Made by a program: the position numbers and the translations under genes
Assembly: GCF_900096765.1 (NCBI RefSeq)
Contig: NZ_LT615228.1
Location: 254,669-318,668 of the forward strand
DNA length: 64,000 nt
DNA from: Polynucleobacter necessarius
GTDB taxonomy: Bacteria > Pseudomonadota > Gammaproteobacteria > Burkholderiales > Burkholderiaceae
Reading direction: 5' to 3'
Notes under the pieces: generated by a model
Told to the model about the DNA's origin: nothing
What the model saw: the letters and a program-made list of their open reading frames with translations, nothing else
The model's database searches: none
In this document: in pieces, positions 26,094-35,664 of the stretch
Position numbering within the stretch: the stretch's first letter is position 1
Layout: each line of letters begins with the position of its first letter

Positions 26094-27008
26094 ATGCCTA
26101 AATTAAACCTTGCAACCGTTGCCTATCTATTAATTGCCACTGCATTGTGGGCTGGCAATGCAATTACTGGCCGTTTGCTAGTTGGCAGTGTCTCTCCGAT
26201 GACTTTGAGTGCAGTGCGCTGGGGTTTGGCTGCCTTGCTTCTATTGCCTTTGGGATGGCGAGTTTTTAAACCAGAGAGCGCGTTGTGGCAAAACAAAAAG
26301 CGATTCCTGTTATTGGGATTGTTTGGCGTAGGGAGTTATAACGTACTGCTATATCTAGCTTTGCAAACTTCAACGGCAATCAATGTCACTCTCATTGGGG
26401 CTAGCATGCCAATTTGGATGCTATTGATTGGCGCCGTGTTTTATCAAGTGAAGCCTAATCTCCTGCAGTTGATTGGTGCAATCGTATCTCTAATTGGGGT
26501 GGCTATTGTTTTCACGAGAGGAGAGTTAGCCACATTGCTATCGATGCAGATGGTGATTGGAGATTTGCTCATCATGCTGGCCACCATCTTATGGGCCTTC
26601 TACAGTTGGATGCTGAGCCACCCTGGGTCTAGCACAGAGCGTCAATGGCCTTGGGCACATTTTTTAATGGCGCAGGTGTTAGTTGGCCTGCTATGGACCG
26701 GATTTTTTGATAGCTTTGAGATTGCTACTGGTAATGCTTTCTTGGACCTTAATCTATGGACAGGCTCTTTGATTCTGTTCGTGGCGGTAGGGCCATCTTT
26801 AATTGCTTACCGCTGCTGGGGCTTGGGTGTAAATGGTGCAGGCCCTACAGTAGCCGCGTTTTTCGCCAACTTCATTCCGTTATTTACCGCGCTTTTATCT
26901 GCAGCGATGCTGGGTGAGCCACCACAGTTATTTCATGTGTTGGCCTTTGCTCTCATTGTTGTCGGAATTTGGGTGTCCTCGAGTCAAAGTCGCTCAAGTA
27001 CAGCTTGA
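26094..27008 (+). CDS. EamA/DMT family transporter
   Basis: A 304-residue inner-membrane protein with about ten spans in two EamA repeats (ALWAGNAITGRLLVGSVSPM begins the first; ATILWAFYSWMLSHPGSSTE the second). Such exporters move amino acids or other metabolites; the substrate is not readable. It precedes tcuA in the same direction with a 65-base gap, so it may belong with that operon. The frame is intact. Confidence 0.88.
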   Translation: MPKLNLATVAYLLIATALWAGNAITGRLLVGSVSPMTLSAVRWGLAALLLLPLGWRVFKPESALWQNKKRFLLLGLFGVGSYNVLLYLALQTSTAINVTLIGASMPIWMLLIGAVFYQVKPNLLQLIGAIVSLIGVAIVFTRGELATLLSMQMVIGDLLIMLATILWAFYSWMLSHPGSSTERQWPWAHFLMAQVLVGLLWTGFFDSFEIATGNAFLDLNLWTGSLILFVAVGPSLIAYRCWGLGVNGAGPTVAAFFANFIPLFTALLSAAMLGEPPQLFHVLAFALIVVGIWVSSSQSRSSTA

Positions 27009-27073
27009 TCGGTCTCTCGGTAAAAAAGCTCAAAAAACAGTAAAGTATTTTCTTTTTCTACGAAGCTCTAGCC

Positions 27074-28486
27074 ATGGTCGACGTTTTAGTAATTGGTGGT
27101 GGAAATGCCGCCTTATGTGCTGCCTTAATGGCTAGAGAGGCTGGCGCTAGCGTTTTACTGTTAGAGGCCGCCCCCAAAGACTGGCGCGGGGGCAACTCTT
27201 CTCACACTCGTAATATTCGGGCGATGCATGATGAGCCTCAAGATGTGATGCTCGGCACCTATCCCGAAGAAGAATATTGGCAAGACGTTCTGAAAGTCAC
27301 TAGCGGTATTACAGATGAGTTCTTGGCCAGATTAGTTATTCGTGAAACTTCCCAGTGTCGCGATTGGATGCGTCAACATGGAGTGCACTTTCAGCCACCA
27401 TTGTCTGGCACATTAAATCTCTCAAGGACTAATGCATTTTTTATGGGTGGCGGTAAAGCGCTTGTGAATGCCTATTATCGAGGCGCTGAAAAGCTGGGTG
27501 TACAGATACGCTATGACTCGCCAGTATCTTCAGTAGAGATCCGCGATGGCAAATTTGTTGTTGCCTATGTTGGTAACGAACGGATTGAGGCAGCAACTTG
27601 CGTTATGGCTGCCGGGGGATTTGAGTCTAATCGCGAATGGCTTAAAGAGGCTTGGGGTATTAATGAGTTTGGTGAATCTCCTGCAGATAACTTCTTGATT
27701 CGTGGAACACGATACAACAATGGTGTGCTACTCAAGCAGTTGATTAGAATGGGCGCAGATTCAGTCAGTGATCCCACCCAAGCCCACATGGTTGCCGTGG
27801 ATGCAAGAGCTCCTTTATACGATGGGGGTATCTGTACTCGTATTGATGCCGTTTCTTTTGGAATTGTGGTGAATAAGAACGCGCAACGTTTTTCTGATGA
27901 AGGTGAAGATTTCTGGCCCAAGCGTTATGCATTTTGGGGTCGATTAGTAGCAGGGCAACCTGGCCAGATTGGTTATTCGATTATTGACTCAAAAGTATTG
28001 GGTCGTTTCATGCCTCCAGTGTTTCCTGGTGAAAAAGCCGACACTCTGGATGAGCTAGCCCCCAAGCTTGGGCTAGATCCGAATGCCTTGATGGAAACCA
28101 TCAAAACCTATAACGCAGCTTGTCGTGTGGGAACTTTCGATCACACTATTTTGGATGACTGTTATACCGAGGGCTTAGTGCCAGCCAAAACTCACTGGGC
28201 GCTACCTATTGATACTGGGCCGTTTTATGGTTACACCGTTAGACCAGGAGTCACTTTTACTTATTTGGGTTTAAAGACTGATGAGACTGCAGCAGTGCGA
28301 TTTAATGGCCAGCCGAGTGAAAACTTATTTGTTGCGGGAGAGATGATGGCGGGTAATGTTCTTGGCAAAGGATATGCTGCTGGTATCGGCATGGCAATTG
28401 GCACTGTCTTTGGAAGAATTGCAGGCACCCAAGCTGCGCGCGCAGCGAAAAATCAATTACAGAATGCTCAGCATGCAAGAACTTAA
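27074..28486 (+). CDS. tcuA: FAD-dependent tricarballylate dehydrogenase
   Basis: A 470-residue flavoprotein of the fumarate reductase/succinate dehydrogenase superfamily that oxidises tricarballylate to cis-aconitate. It opens with [20 protein letters not shown] (FAD site) and [12 protein letters not shown]; the catalytic region includes [18 protein letters not shown], and the FAD-binding C-terminus is [20 protein letters not shown]. Its stop overlaps tcuB by 14 bases, a strong sign of an operon. No TcuC transporter or TcuR regulator is present here. Confidence 0.85.
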   Translation: MVDVLVIGGGNAALCAALMAREAGASVLLLEAAPKDWRGGNSSHTRNIRAMHDEPQDVMLGTYPEEEYWQDVLKVTSGITDEFLARLVIRETSQCRDWMRQHGVHFQPPLSGTLNLSRTNAFFMGGGKALVNAYYRGAEKLGVQIRYDSPVSSVEIRDGKFVVAYVGNERIEAATCVMAAGGFESNREWLKEAWGINEFGESPADNFLIRGTRYNNGVLLKQLIRMGADSVSDPTQAHMVAVDARAPLYDGGICTRIDAVSFGIVVNKNAQRFSDEGEDFWPKRYAFWGRLVAGQPGQIGYSIIDSKVLGRFMPPVFPGEKADTLDELAPKLGLDPNALMETIKTYNAACRVGTFDHTILDDCYTEGLVPAKTHWALPIDTGPFYGYTVRPGVTFTYLGLKTDETAAVRFNGQPSENLFVAGEMMAGNVLGKGYAAGIGMAIGTVFGRIAGTQAARAAKNQLQNAQHART

Positions 28487-29621
28487 GTTACTCATTCAAG
28501 AAGCCAAAGTACTTTCTACTCCGACACCAGTATCGGAAGCAGATCGCATGTTACAAATCTGTAACGCCTGTCGCTATTGCGAAGGATTTTGTGCAGTCTT
28601 TCCAGCAATGACGCGCCGAATTGAATTTACGCCTACCGTTGTTGTTAATTACTTAGCTAACCTGTGCCACAACTGCGGTGCATGTCTGCATGCTTGTCAA
28701 TACGCTCCTCCTCATGAATTTGGCGTCAATATTCCTAAGGTGATGGCCCAGATTCGCAAAGAGACTTACGTCAATTACGCTTGGCCTCAATCCTTTGGCG
28801 GCCTGTATCAACAGAATGGCTTGGTAGTAGCGATGGCAACATCTCTCTCCCTCGCATTCTTTTTGATTCTGAGCGCATATTTAAACGGCTCGCTTTTCTT
28901 GGGTCAGTTAAGTGGTAACTTTTACGCCATTTTTTCGCACAATACGCTTGCCCTCATGTTTGGCATCGTATTCGCTTATGCGGCCCTCTCCTTGGCTATC
29001 GGCTTTACTCGTTTTTGGAAGGGAATTGATGCAGGAGTGATCACGACAAGTGCTGCAGCAGAAGCAACTCATGATGCGCTCACTTTGAAATACTTAGGCG
29101 GCGGACATGGCGAAGGTTGTAATAACGAGGACGATGCTTTTTCTCTTTGGAGAAAGCGTCTGCATCATTTCATGTTTTATGGATTTATGCTTTGTTTTGC
29201 GGCTACGAGTGTTGCTACGATCTACCATTATTTCTTGAATTTACATGCACCGTATGCCCTTACTAGCTTGCCTGTTGTATTAGGGACGCTAGGCGGCATA
29301 GGTTTGCTAATTGGCCCTGCTGGACTTTTCTATCTCAATCTACAAAGAAACTCAGCTCATGGCGATGTGGCTCAAAGACCAATGGATAGAGCATTTATTG
29401 CACTCTTATTTTTGATTAGCCTCTCGGGTCTGTTGTTGTTGATCTACCGAGATAGCAGTGCTATGCCACTTTTGCTATCTATTCACCTTGGTTTTGTGAT
29501 GGGATTGTTCCTGACAATGCCCTACGGAAAGTTTGCTCATGGCTTTTATCGCACCGCAGCATTACTAAAGAACGCTATCGAGAAACGTCAAAAAAATTCA
29601 GCCCAATTTGGTTCTGACTAG
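28473..29621 (+). CDS. tcuB: Tricarballylate utilisation 4Fe-4S membrane protein
   Basis: About 382 residues from ATG 28473, inside tcuA; longer in-frame starts lie deep in tcuA and are not credible. Two ferredoxin motifs come first: [11 protein letters not shown] (Cys 30, 33, 36, 40) and [12 protein letters not shown] (Cys 65, 68, 71, 75). They are followed by about six membrane spans with several His residues. TcuB re-oxidises the flavin of TcuA and passes electrons to the quinone pool. The gene ends at a long perfect hairpin. Confidence 0.88.
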   Translation: MQELKLLIQEAKVLSTPTPVSEADRMLQICNACRYCEGFCAVFPAMTRRIEFTPTVVVNYLANLCHNCGACLHACQYAPPHEFGVNIPKVMAQIRKETYVNYAWPQSFGGLYQQNGLVVAMATSLSLAFFLILSAYLNGSLFLGQLSGNFYAIFSHNTLALMFGIVFAYAALSLAIGFTRFWKGIDAGVITTSAAAEATHDALTLKYLGGGHGEGCNNEDDAFSLWRKRLHHFMFYGFMLCFAATSVATIYHYFLNLHAPYALTSLPVVLGTLGGIGLLIGPAGLFYLNLQRNSAHGDVAQRPMDRAFIALLFLISLSGLLLLIYRDSSAMPLLLSIHLGFVMGLFLTMPYGKFAHGFYRTAALLKNAIEKRQKNSAQFGSD

Positions 29622-29625
29622 ACGT

Positions 29626-29663
29626 GACCCTCTATCACCCCTCAAATTGGGTGATAGAGGGTC
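29626..29663. terminator. Perfect 15-bp hairpin after tcuB
   Basis: GACCCTCTATCACCC and GGGTGATAGAGGGTC are exact inverted repeats around an 8-base loop, starting 5 bases after the tcuB stop. No U run follows, so it may act as an mRNA 3' stabiliser or a factor-assisted terminator. Confidence 0.7.
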
Positions 29664-29689
29664 AATTTAGTAACTCAAGTACAAAAATT

Positions 29690-29714
29690 GCCCTAAATCG
29701 GTATCATTTAGGGC
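29690..29714. promoter_or_regulatory. Perfect 9-bp inverted repeat upstream of the aminotransferase
   Basis: GCCCTAAAT and ATTTAGGGC flank seven bases (CGGTATC), ending 28 bases before ATG 29743. It could be an operator or a 5' leader hairpin. Confidence 0.45.
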
Positions 29715-29742
29715 TAATCACAGAAACCCCTAGGAAATTACT

Positions 29743-30891
29743 ATGCCAGGCTTACTTCCAAATGTTGATCCAGATGGATTGCTAGAGTTCTCGGTTGTTT
29801 ATACCGACCGCTCCTTAAATCACATGTCCGAGGAATTTAAGCGCGTGATGGTCGATATCTCTAGCGTATTAAAAGATGCTTACAACGCGAGCTCTGCAGT
29901 CATTGTTCCGGGTAGCGGCACTTTTGGCATGGAAGCAGTTGCTCGCCAATTTGCTAATAAGCAAAAATGTTTAGTTTTGCGTAACGGTTGGTTTAGCTAT
30001 CGCTGGACCCAGATTTTTGACTTAGACCATATTTCTGATGATGTGACGGTGATCAAAGGCCGTCAGCTAGAAGATTCTGCACAAGGAGTATTTGCTCCTG
30101 CGCCAATCGAAGAAGTGGTGGCTTTTATCAAGAAAGAAAAGCCAGCAGTAGTGTTTGCTCCTCATGTTGAAACTTCGGCTGGCATTATCTTGCCCGATGA
30201 CTATCTCAAGGCAGTAGGTGAAGCAGTTCGCTCTGTCAATGGATTATTTGTTTTGGATTGCATTGCCTCTGGCGCAATGTGGGTAGACATGAAGGCCTGC
30301 AATGTAGATGTATTAATTACGGCGCCTCAAAAAGGTTGGAGTAGTTCGCCTTGCTGTGCTTTGATTGCCTTAGGCGATAGAGCGCGTGAGCGTATTGACA
30401 CAACTCAAAGCTCCAGCTTTTCTATGGATTTGAAAAAATGGTTGCAGATCATGGAAGCATATGAAAAGGGCGGCCATGTCTATCACACGACGATGCCTAC
30501 TGATGCGCTTAAGATCTTGCGCAATGTGATGAAAGAAACTCAATCTCTTGGCTTCGCTGCTTTAAAGGCTAAGCAAGTGGAGTTAGGTGGCAAAGTTCGC
30601 GAATTGTTGGTCTCCAAAGGCTACCACTCGGTTTCCGCTAAAGGCTTTCAGGCTCCTGGCGTAGTAGTCAGTTACACCAAGGATCCAGATATTCAGTCAG
30701 GCAAAAAGTTTATTGCGCTAGGTTTGCAAACAGCTGCTGGTGTTCCATTGCAATGTGATGAGCGTCCAGACTTCCGCACCTTCCGCATCGGTTTGTTTGG
30801 CCTTGAAAAATTAGGTCATGTTGATCGTACGGTTGGCCATTTAGCTGCTGCTCTGGAAAAAATTACCGAGGCAGAAGCTCAGCCTGCATAA
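29743..30891 (+). CDS. Class V PLP aminotransferase (alanine/serine-glyoxylate type)
   Basis: A 382-residue fold-type I enzyme. The substrate-binding start is SVVYTDRSLNHMSEEFKRVM, with PGSGTFGMEAVARQFA as the cofactor phosphate loop. Asp172 in LDCIASGA contacts the pyridine ring, and Lys197 in TAPQKGWSSSP is the Schiff-base lysine. The family includes alanine-glyoxylate, serine-glyoxylate and serine-pyruvate aminotransferases; the exact donor cannot be fixed. AGGA lies before the ATG, and a strong terminator follows. Confidence 0.85.
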   Translation: MPGLLPNVDPDGLLEFSVVYTDRSLNHMSEEFKRVMVDISSVLKDAYNASSAVIVPGSGTFGMEAVARQFANKQKCLVLRNGWFSYRWTQIFDLDHISDDVTVIKGRQLEDSAQGVFAPAPIEEVVAFIKKEKPAVVFAPHVETSAGIILPDDYLKAVGEAVRSVNGLFVLDCIASGAMWVDMKACNVDVLITAPQKGWSSSPCCALIALGDRARERIDTTQSSSFSMDLKKWLQIMEAYEKGGHVYHTTMPTDALKILRNVMKETQSLGFAALKAKQVELGGKVRELLVSKGYHSVSAKGFQAPGVVVSYTKDPDIQSGKKFIALGLQTAAGVPLQCDERPDFRTFRIGLFGLEKLGHVDRTVGHLAAALEKITEAEAQPA

Positions 30892-30908
30892 AGCAGTACT
30901 GGCAATCA

Positions 30909-30936
30909 AAAAAGGCCATCAATTGATGGCCTTTTT
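30909..30936 (+). terminator. Intrinsic terminator of the aminotransferase gene
   Basis: AAAAAGGCCATC and GATGGCCTTTTT make a 12-bp stem with loop AATT, ending in five T. The A run makes it usable on the minus strand too. Confidence 0.85.
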
Positions 30937-31074
30937 ACTGAGCGGTTCTTTGCGAGCCAAACCACGTACTCCCTCATAGGTACCTGCCATGCCAGTCAAT
31001 CAGTCCAGATGATTTAGGGCATCCACTGGGTAGCCTTTGGGTTCGATAAAAATGCCACTAGGGAAATCATTCAT
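30919..31074 (-). pseudogene. Possible small gene remnant with internal TGA
   Basis: On the minus strand ATG 31074 reads FPSGIFIEPKGYPVDALNHL, then a TGA at codon 25. The same frame continues with LTGMAGTYEGVRGLARKEPL to a stop inside the terminator. The two halves look like one protein of about 50 residues interrupted by a Trp-to-stop change (HLD-W-LTG). No family is recognised, so it may also be chance. Otherwise this 250-base gap holds only the terminator and the promoter of the next gene. Confidence 0.35.
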
Positions 31075-31155
31075 GATGGTTCTTCTAAAAATAGGGCATT
31101 TATGACAAATTTTTGAGTATTATTAAATTACCCTCAAACCCTATTGGAGATTTGC

Positions 31156-31407
31156 ATGATTTCTCATATCGCCCGCTTAAGCCTGGCAACTCTTATTTCA
31201 GCAGCAATTGGTATTGCGCCGATCTCGGTGATGGCTGCTGATCCAGCCCCAGCTCCTGCGCCTGCAGCAGCGCCAGCTTCCGCACCGGCAACTGCTCCAG
31301 CGGATCAAGCGGCTGAGAAAAAGGCCAAGAAAGAAAAGAAAGCTGAGAAAAAAGCAAAGAAAAAATCTAAGAAAAAAGCTAAAGCGGCAGACGCAGCGGC
31401 TCAGTAA
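31156..31407 (+). CDS. Exported Ala/Lys-rich small protein
   Basis: An 83-residue protein from ATG 31156, chosen because TTGGAGAT supplies a ribosome-binding site. A signal peptide ends at VMAADP, followed by a Pro/Ala stretch and then a strongly basic tail built on KKAKKEKKAEKK-like units. Such small periplasmic basic proteins are common in this group; the function is unknown. The repetitive tail suggests nucleic acid, envelope polymer or metal-anion binding, but this is a guess. Confidence 0.7.
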   Translation: MISHIARLSLATLISAAIGIAPISVMAADPAPAPAPAAAPASAPATAPADQAAEKKAKKEKKAEKKAKKKSKKKAKAADAAAQ

Positions 31408-31431
31408 TTCTAGAGTTTATAAAACTCCCGA

Positions 31432-32409
31432 TTAATTGAGAGTTTCTGTTTTATCGAGGTCATCAGATTTTTCTAAGTCTGATGACTTTTTTGTTGGCGC
31501 ATCGTTGCGTACCAATAGCCACATTGCGGCAATCACAAGCATCATGCCGGCAATCTGCATCCACGTGATTGGTTCTCCCAAAATACAGTAGCCGAAAAAA
31601 ATAGTCGATACTGGTCCCAGTATTCCAGCTTGGGCAACTAATGGTGAGCCAATACGATTGATCGAAATCATGATCAAGAGCATGGGGATCACGGTGCATA
31701 AGCTGGCATTTAGCAGACTAAGCCAGTAGATTTGCGGGATCTGGTCAAGAATTGCATTTGGGTTGTGAATGGATGATTGCAGAACACTCAGTACAGCAGA
31801 TGCTGAGCTAGCAAAGACGACCAAGCGAACGCTCCCTATTCGTCTGACCATTTCACCGGAGCCAATCATATACATGGCATAGCTACAAGCACTGCTAAAT
31901 ACTAAGATCATTCCGAGCCACGCATGAATTCCGGCAGAGCTTGCATCTTGAATAAAGACAACAAATACGCCAAGGTAGCCGACGATGAGCGCATACCACT
32001 GCATTTTTGCAATCGGCTTATGCAGGGCAAAGTAGGAGATGAGCAAAACAATCGTTGGCGTGAGATACAAGACAATGCGCTCAAGGCCAACAGATATATA
32101 TTGCAGTCCCAAGAAGTCGATATAGCTGGATAAAAAATATCCCAAGAAGCCCAGAAAAAATAACTTGCCTCGATCAAGCCAAGTAATTGGCTCCATGGGC
32201 TTTCTGCGGCATTCCCACCAATAGATACTCCAGAACATCGGTAATGCCATCAGCATGCGAAGCGCTAAGAGTGTTTCGGCATTAGCGCCATAGGCAAAGG
32301 CTAATTTGACGACGATAGCTTTGCCTGAGAAGAGCATAGCACCGACGCCGGCCATGAGAATGCCGTAAAGGTAGCGTCGATGATGATGGGCTGCACTTGC
32401 TGATTGCAT
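31432..32409 (-). CDS. EamA/DMT family transporter
   Basis: A 325-residue membrane protein with about ten spans in two EamA units (GVGAMLFSGKAIVVKLAFAY starts the first). The second unit includes FGYCILGEPITWMQIAGMML, a standard C-terminal EamA signature. The tail is charged (KKSSDLEKSDDLDK). It starts 6 bases after the end of the NAD(P)HX dehydratase gene on the same strand, so the two are likely co-transcribed. The substrate is unknown. Confidence 0.88.
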   Translation of the reverse strand: MQSASAAHHHRRYLYGILMAGVGAMLFSGKAIVVKLAFAYGANAETLLALRMLMALPMFWSIYWWECRRKPMEPITWLDRGKLFFLGFLGYFLSSYIDFLGLQYISVGLERIVLYLTPTIVLLISYFALHKPIAKMQWYALIVGYLGVFVVFIQDASSAGIHAWLGMILVFSSACSYAMYMIGSGEMVRRIGSVRLVVFASSASAVLSVLQSSIHNPNAILDQIPQIYWLSLLNASLCTVIPMLLIMISINRIGSPLVAQAGILGPVSTIFFGYCILGEPITWMQIAGMMLVIAAMWLLVRNDAPTKKSSDLEKSDDLDKTETLN

Positions 32410-32415
32410 AGGGTC

Positions 32416-33303
32416 TTATAGCAGCTGATTGAGCAAGCTTCTCATCTCCAGGATGGTTTCTGATGGAGTGAGCCCTAGAGGGCCAACGCCCTTGGTAACT
32501 AAGCTATCGGCTGCTAGGGCGTGTAGTTGAACTGCAATACCAGTGGACTCCCAAAGATTGAGGTGATGACGAATGCCTTGCGCAGCAATGGCAGCAATGC
32601 TTCCTGTTAAAACATCTCCCATGCCACCAGTGCCCATGCCGGGATTGCCGGCCTCGCACTGCGTAGTCACATAGTGTGGTGCGCTTATTAAAGTGTGCTG
32701 ACCCTTGAGGACCACAATCGATTGAGTCAGAGCGGCTAATTCTTGGACAGATTCCAGGCGCGCAGACTGAATATCTGCAGCTGAGCAATGTAACAATCTC
32801 GACGCTTCGCCAGGGTGTGGTGTCAAAACAGTCTTCTCAGGATGTTGCTGGTTACGCATCTTCAACAGATTGAGTAAGTCAGAAGAGTCACTCAATAGGT
32901 TAAGTGCATCTGCATCCAAGATTAAGGGGGTTGTTTGTGGGTAAGTAAGGCAAGCCTCTAACCATTCGATTGCTAGGCTTGAGTTTCCAAGTCCCGGGCC
33001 AATGGCGAGAACATCGGCTTGAGTCTCTTGTAATACATTTTGCGCTTGATTCTGTGCAAGACGAATCATCAATTTTGGTTGATTGGTATCGGCGTGTGCT
33101 GATGCTGGGTCGAGCATTTGCAGGATGGTCCATCCTGCCCCAAGATGAAGGCAAGCATTACCAGCTAAGAGTAGGGCACCCGCCATGCCTGGTGCGCCGC
33201 CGATTAATAAGACTTTGCCGGCATCACCTTTGTGCTCGGCAGGACCACGCTTTAAGCGTGGCGCAAAAGCCAGGGCATTTAGTGGGGTCGGTAAAGAAGT
33301 CAT
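32416..33303 (-). CDS. nnrD: ADP-dependent (S)-NAD(P)H-hydrate dehydratase
   Basis: A 295-residue enzyme that repairs hydrated NADH/NADPH. It matches the C-terminal half of YjeF/Nnr: RLKRGPAEHKGDAGKVLLIG, IGGAPGMAGALLLAGNACLH, VLAIGPGLGNS, VLTPHPGEASRLL and GMGTGGMGDVLTGSIAAI. The N-terminal epimerase domain found fused in E. coli is absent, as in the stand-alone form. Complete and unbroken. Confidence 0.9.
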   Translation of the reverse strand: MTSLPTPLNALAFAPRLKRGPAEHKGDAGKVLLIGGAPGMAGALLLAGNACLHLGAGWTILQMLDPASAHADTNQPKLMIRLAQNQAQNVLQETQADVLAIGPGLGNSSLAIEWLEACLTYPQTTPLILDADALNLLSDSSDLLNLLKMRNQQHPEKTVLTPHPGEASRLLHCSAADIQSARLESVQELAALTQSIVVLKGQHTLISAPHYVTTQCEAGNPGMGTGGMGDVLTGSIAAIAAQGIRHHLNLWESTGIAVQLHALAADSLVTKGVGPLGLTPSETILEMRSLLNQLL

Positions 33304-33366
33304 ATCAATAGTATTGCTTAAAAGATTGGGGTTTTAGCCCATTGTAAGAGAGAGCATGCTGGGAGG

Positions 33367-34782
33367 ATGAAGATTCAATTTCTTGGTGCCGCTGGAGAAG
33401 TAACAGGGTCACGACATTCGGTAGAGGTGCTGTTGGCCGGAAGAATGAGGTATTTCCTAGTGGACTATGGAATGTTTCAAGGAGGTCGTGAGGCTAGCAA
33501 TAAGAATCTTGAGCCGTTTCCATTTGCTCCTAAAGACCTTGAGTTTGTTGTGCTCACGCACGCACACATCGATCACAGTGGTTTGCTGCCACGCTTATGT
33601 GCGCAGGGCTTCAATGGCCCTATTTACTGCACATCTGCCACTTACGAATTACTCAAGATTCTACTGCCCGATAGTGCGCATTTACAGTTCGCTGACCTTG
33701 AGCGTGCACAAAGAAAAATGAAGCAAGGTAAGTGGCGGGGAGAGATGCCGGTTGCCCTTTATTCTAGAGAAGAAGTCGAAATGACGCTCAAGCAATTTGA
33801 AATTCTCGAATATGGCCAGAGTAAAGAGATTGCGCCAGGGGTGCAATTGGAGTTTCATAATGCTGGTCATATTTTGGGTTCTGCCATTGCTGTCTTAGAT
33901 ATTGCCGAGGATGGCTTACCCAAAAAGCGTTGTGTGTTTTCTGGTGATATTGGCATGAAGGGTAGGGTACTGATGCCCGATCCTGAATTGATTTCTTCTG
34001 CCGACGTATTGGTGGTGGAGTCTACTTATGGTGATCGTTTGCATCGTGGTCTACCTGAAACTGAGGCTGAGTTGGTGGAGGTGATTGGTACGACGATGGC
34101 TGCTGGAGGCAATGTCGTTATCCCCGCATTTGCAGTGGGTCGCACCCAAGAGATCTTATTTTTATTAATTGATTTGGTCAGAAAGGGGCGTTTGCCTCAT
34201 TTGGCCATTTGGGTAGACTCACCGATGGCTACTGCAGCAACTCAATTGACCCAACATTTTTTTGATCAATTGGATCAACAGTCGCAAGAAACTTTTGCTT
34301 GGTTCAAAAAGAACCCAGGCGTTGTTGATCTGCGCTTCATTGCGGATGTAGAAGAATCAAAGTCGCTTAACAAAATCAAAGGTGGGGCAATCATCATTTC
34401 AGCAAGTGGTATGTGCGATGCGGGGCGTATTGTTCATCATTTGGCAAATAACTTACCGCGTGAACAAAACGCCATCATCATTACCGGCTTTCAGGCTTAT
34501 GGAAGCTTGGGTCGACGCTTAGTAGATAAAGTCGATAAGGTTCGTTTATTTGGTGAAGAGATCTTGGTAAAGGCCTCCATTCATACTATAGGTGGCCTAT
34601 CTGCCCATGCAGACCAGGCAGGTCTATTAAATTGGTTAAGTGGCTTTGAAAAACCACCTCAGTCCTGTTTTGTTGTCCATGGCGAACCTGAGTCAGCCTC
34701 CGTGTTTGCTAAATGCATTCGTGATGAGCTCAGTTGGTCTAATGTCATTATTCCTGAACGCATGCGTATCTATGAGTGCTAA
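33367..34782 (+). CDS. MBL-fold beta-CASP nuclease (RNA-processing exonuclease family)
   Basis: A 471-residue cytoplasmic zinc hydrolase related to CPSF-type ribonucleases. The metal motif is LTHAHIDHSGLLPRL; other motifs are NAGHILGSA, FSGDIGMKGRVL, VESTYGD, and the beta-CASP parts PAFAVGRTQEILFLL, ISASGMCDAGRIVHHL and GLSAHADQAGLLNWL. The substrate is thought to be RNA. It diverges from nnrD with a short gap. The frame is intact. Confidence 0.9.
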   Translation: MKIQFLGAAGEVTGSRHSVEVLLAGRMRYFLVDYGMFQGGREASNKNLEPFPFAPKDLEFVVLTHAHIDHSGLLPRLCAQGFNGPIYCTSATYELLKILLPDSAHLQFADLERAQRKMKQGKWRGEMPVALYSREEVEMTLKQFEILEYGQSKEIAPGVQLEFHNAGHILGSAIAVLDIAEDGLPKKRCVFSGDIGMKGRVLMPDPELISSADVLVVESTYGDRLHRGLPETEAELVEVIGTTMAAGGNVVIPAFAVGRTQEILFLLIDLVRKGRLPHLAIWVDSPMATAATQLTQHFFDQLDQQSQETFAWFKKNPGVVDLRFIADVEESKSLNKIKGGAIIISASGMCDAGRIVHHLANNLPREQNAIIITGFQAYGSLGRRLVDKVDKVRLFGEEILVKASIHTIGGLSAHADQAGLLNWLSGFEKPPQSCFVVHGEPESASVFAKCIRDELSWSNVIIPERMRIYEC

Positions 34783-34800
34783 GTAGTCGCATTCATCAAA

Positions 34801-35610
34801 TTATTCAGCAACTTTAGCTCCTTGAATATTATGGCGTTGCATCGCTTGCGCTACAAATCCAGATTGCTTGAGATTGGTGATGAGCCCGCTTAGGTAAACG
34901 GTGGTTTTCTCATACTGTGGCCTCGCCTTGGGAGTGCCAATCGCCTGATTAATCACCATAAATCGGCCTGGTAACATTCGCAAACCTGCATATCTTTTGG
35001 CATCACTTTCTAGTTGTTGCTTAACACCTGCTGCAACATTTCCTTTGCCAGACATAAAGTCATCAATCACCGCCTGAGAGCTTGCCGCTCTGAGAATCGT
35101 GGCATTCTGAATTTCTCGAGTGAGGTAAAGGTCATAAGCACTACCTTTGCTCACGACAATTTCATTGCTACTAACATCTACTTGCTCATTGGCAGTAATT
35201 GGTGATTTTTCTTTGACCATATAAGCCCCTTCAATTTGAATATACGCCGGGGTGTAACTGATATCGGCACCACGAATAGGATCAATCGCAACAAAGACTA
35301 GATCAATTTCACCAGTCTTAATTGCATCCACGGTATTGCCTGCAGTTTTAAATGGAATCAGCTTGACAGGAAGGCCAGAGCATTGACCGATCTCATGAGC
35401 AATGTCAATTGTCACGCCACGTAACTCGTGCGTGGCTGGATCTTCATTTGCGAGTATGGGGTTCCCTAAATTGATACCAACTCGAAGGGTGCCTGTAGGA
35501 GCGAAAGAGGAAGTGATGGTGGGGTCAATATTTGTCATAGTGCAGATGGATTGGCCATAGCTTGCTTGATAAATCCAGCAAGTGGTCAAACACAATAGAA
35601 TTTTTTTCAT
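34801..35610 (-). CDS. Polar amino acid-type ABC transporter solute-binding protein
   Basis: A 269-residue periplasmic protein with a signal peptide (MKKILLCLTTCWIYQASYGQ). The body has TLRVGINLGNPILANEDPAT, VTIDIAHEIGQCSGLPVKLI and NTVDAIKTGEIDLVFVAIDP, the pattern of family 3 solute-binding proteins. No permease or ATPase is adjacent, so it is an orphan receptor. It is separated from the upstream small gene by a strong hairpin terminator. Confidence 0.85.
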   Translation of the reverse strand: MKKILLCLTTCWIYQASYGQSICTMTNIDPTITSSFAPTGTLRVGINLGNPILANEDPATHELRGVTIDIAHEIGQCSGLPVKLIPFKTAGNTVDAIKTGEIDLVFVAIDPIRGADISYTPAYIQIEGAYMVKEKSPITANEQVDVSSNEIVVSKGSAYDLYLTREIQNATILRAASSQAVIDDFMSGKGNVAAGVKQQLESDAKRYAGLRMLPGRFMVINQAIGTPKARPQYEKTTVYLSGLITNLKQSGFVAQAMQRHNIQGAKVAE

Positions 35611-35621
35611 GGGTAGAAGGT

Positions 35622-35648
35622 AAAAAACCGCGGCGAACCGCGGTTTTT
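35622..35648 (-). terminator. Strong intrinsic terminator between two minus-strand genes
   Basis: An 11-bp stem (AAAAACCGCGG / CCGCGGTTTTT) with the tetraloop CGAA. It ends the small membrane protein gene in the minus direction. Confidence 0.85.
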
Positions 35649-35664
35649 ATTTGTTGATGCTAGA

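Noticed and set aside
24804..31074. UGA read as Trp (recoding), suggested by TGA at Trp-like positions in lldD and the small remnant
   Set aside because: Many well-formed genes end in TGA with tight overlaps (polyferredoxin, fdhB, feoA, the TcuA-upstream transporter), and Trp is coded by TGG throughout.
31300..31400. A-rich Lys-coding stretch as a DNA repeat element
   Set aside because: It is a codon-biased Lys/Ala tail of one small gene, not a repeated DNA unit of fixed length.
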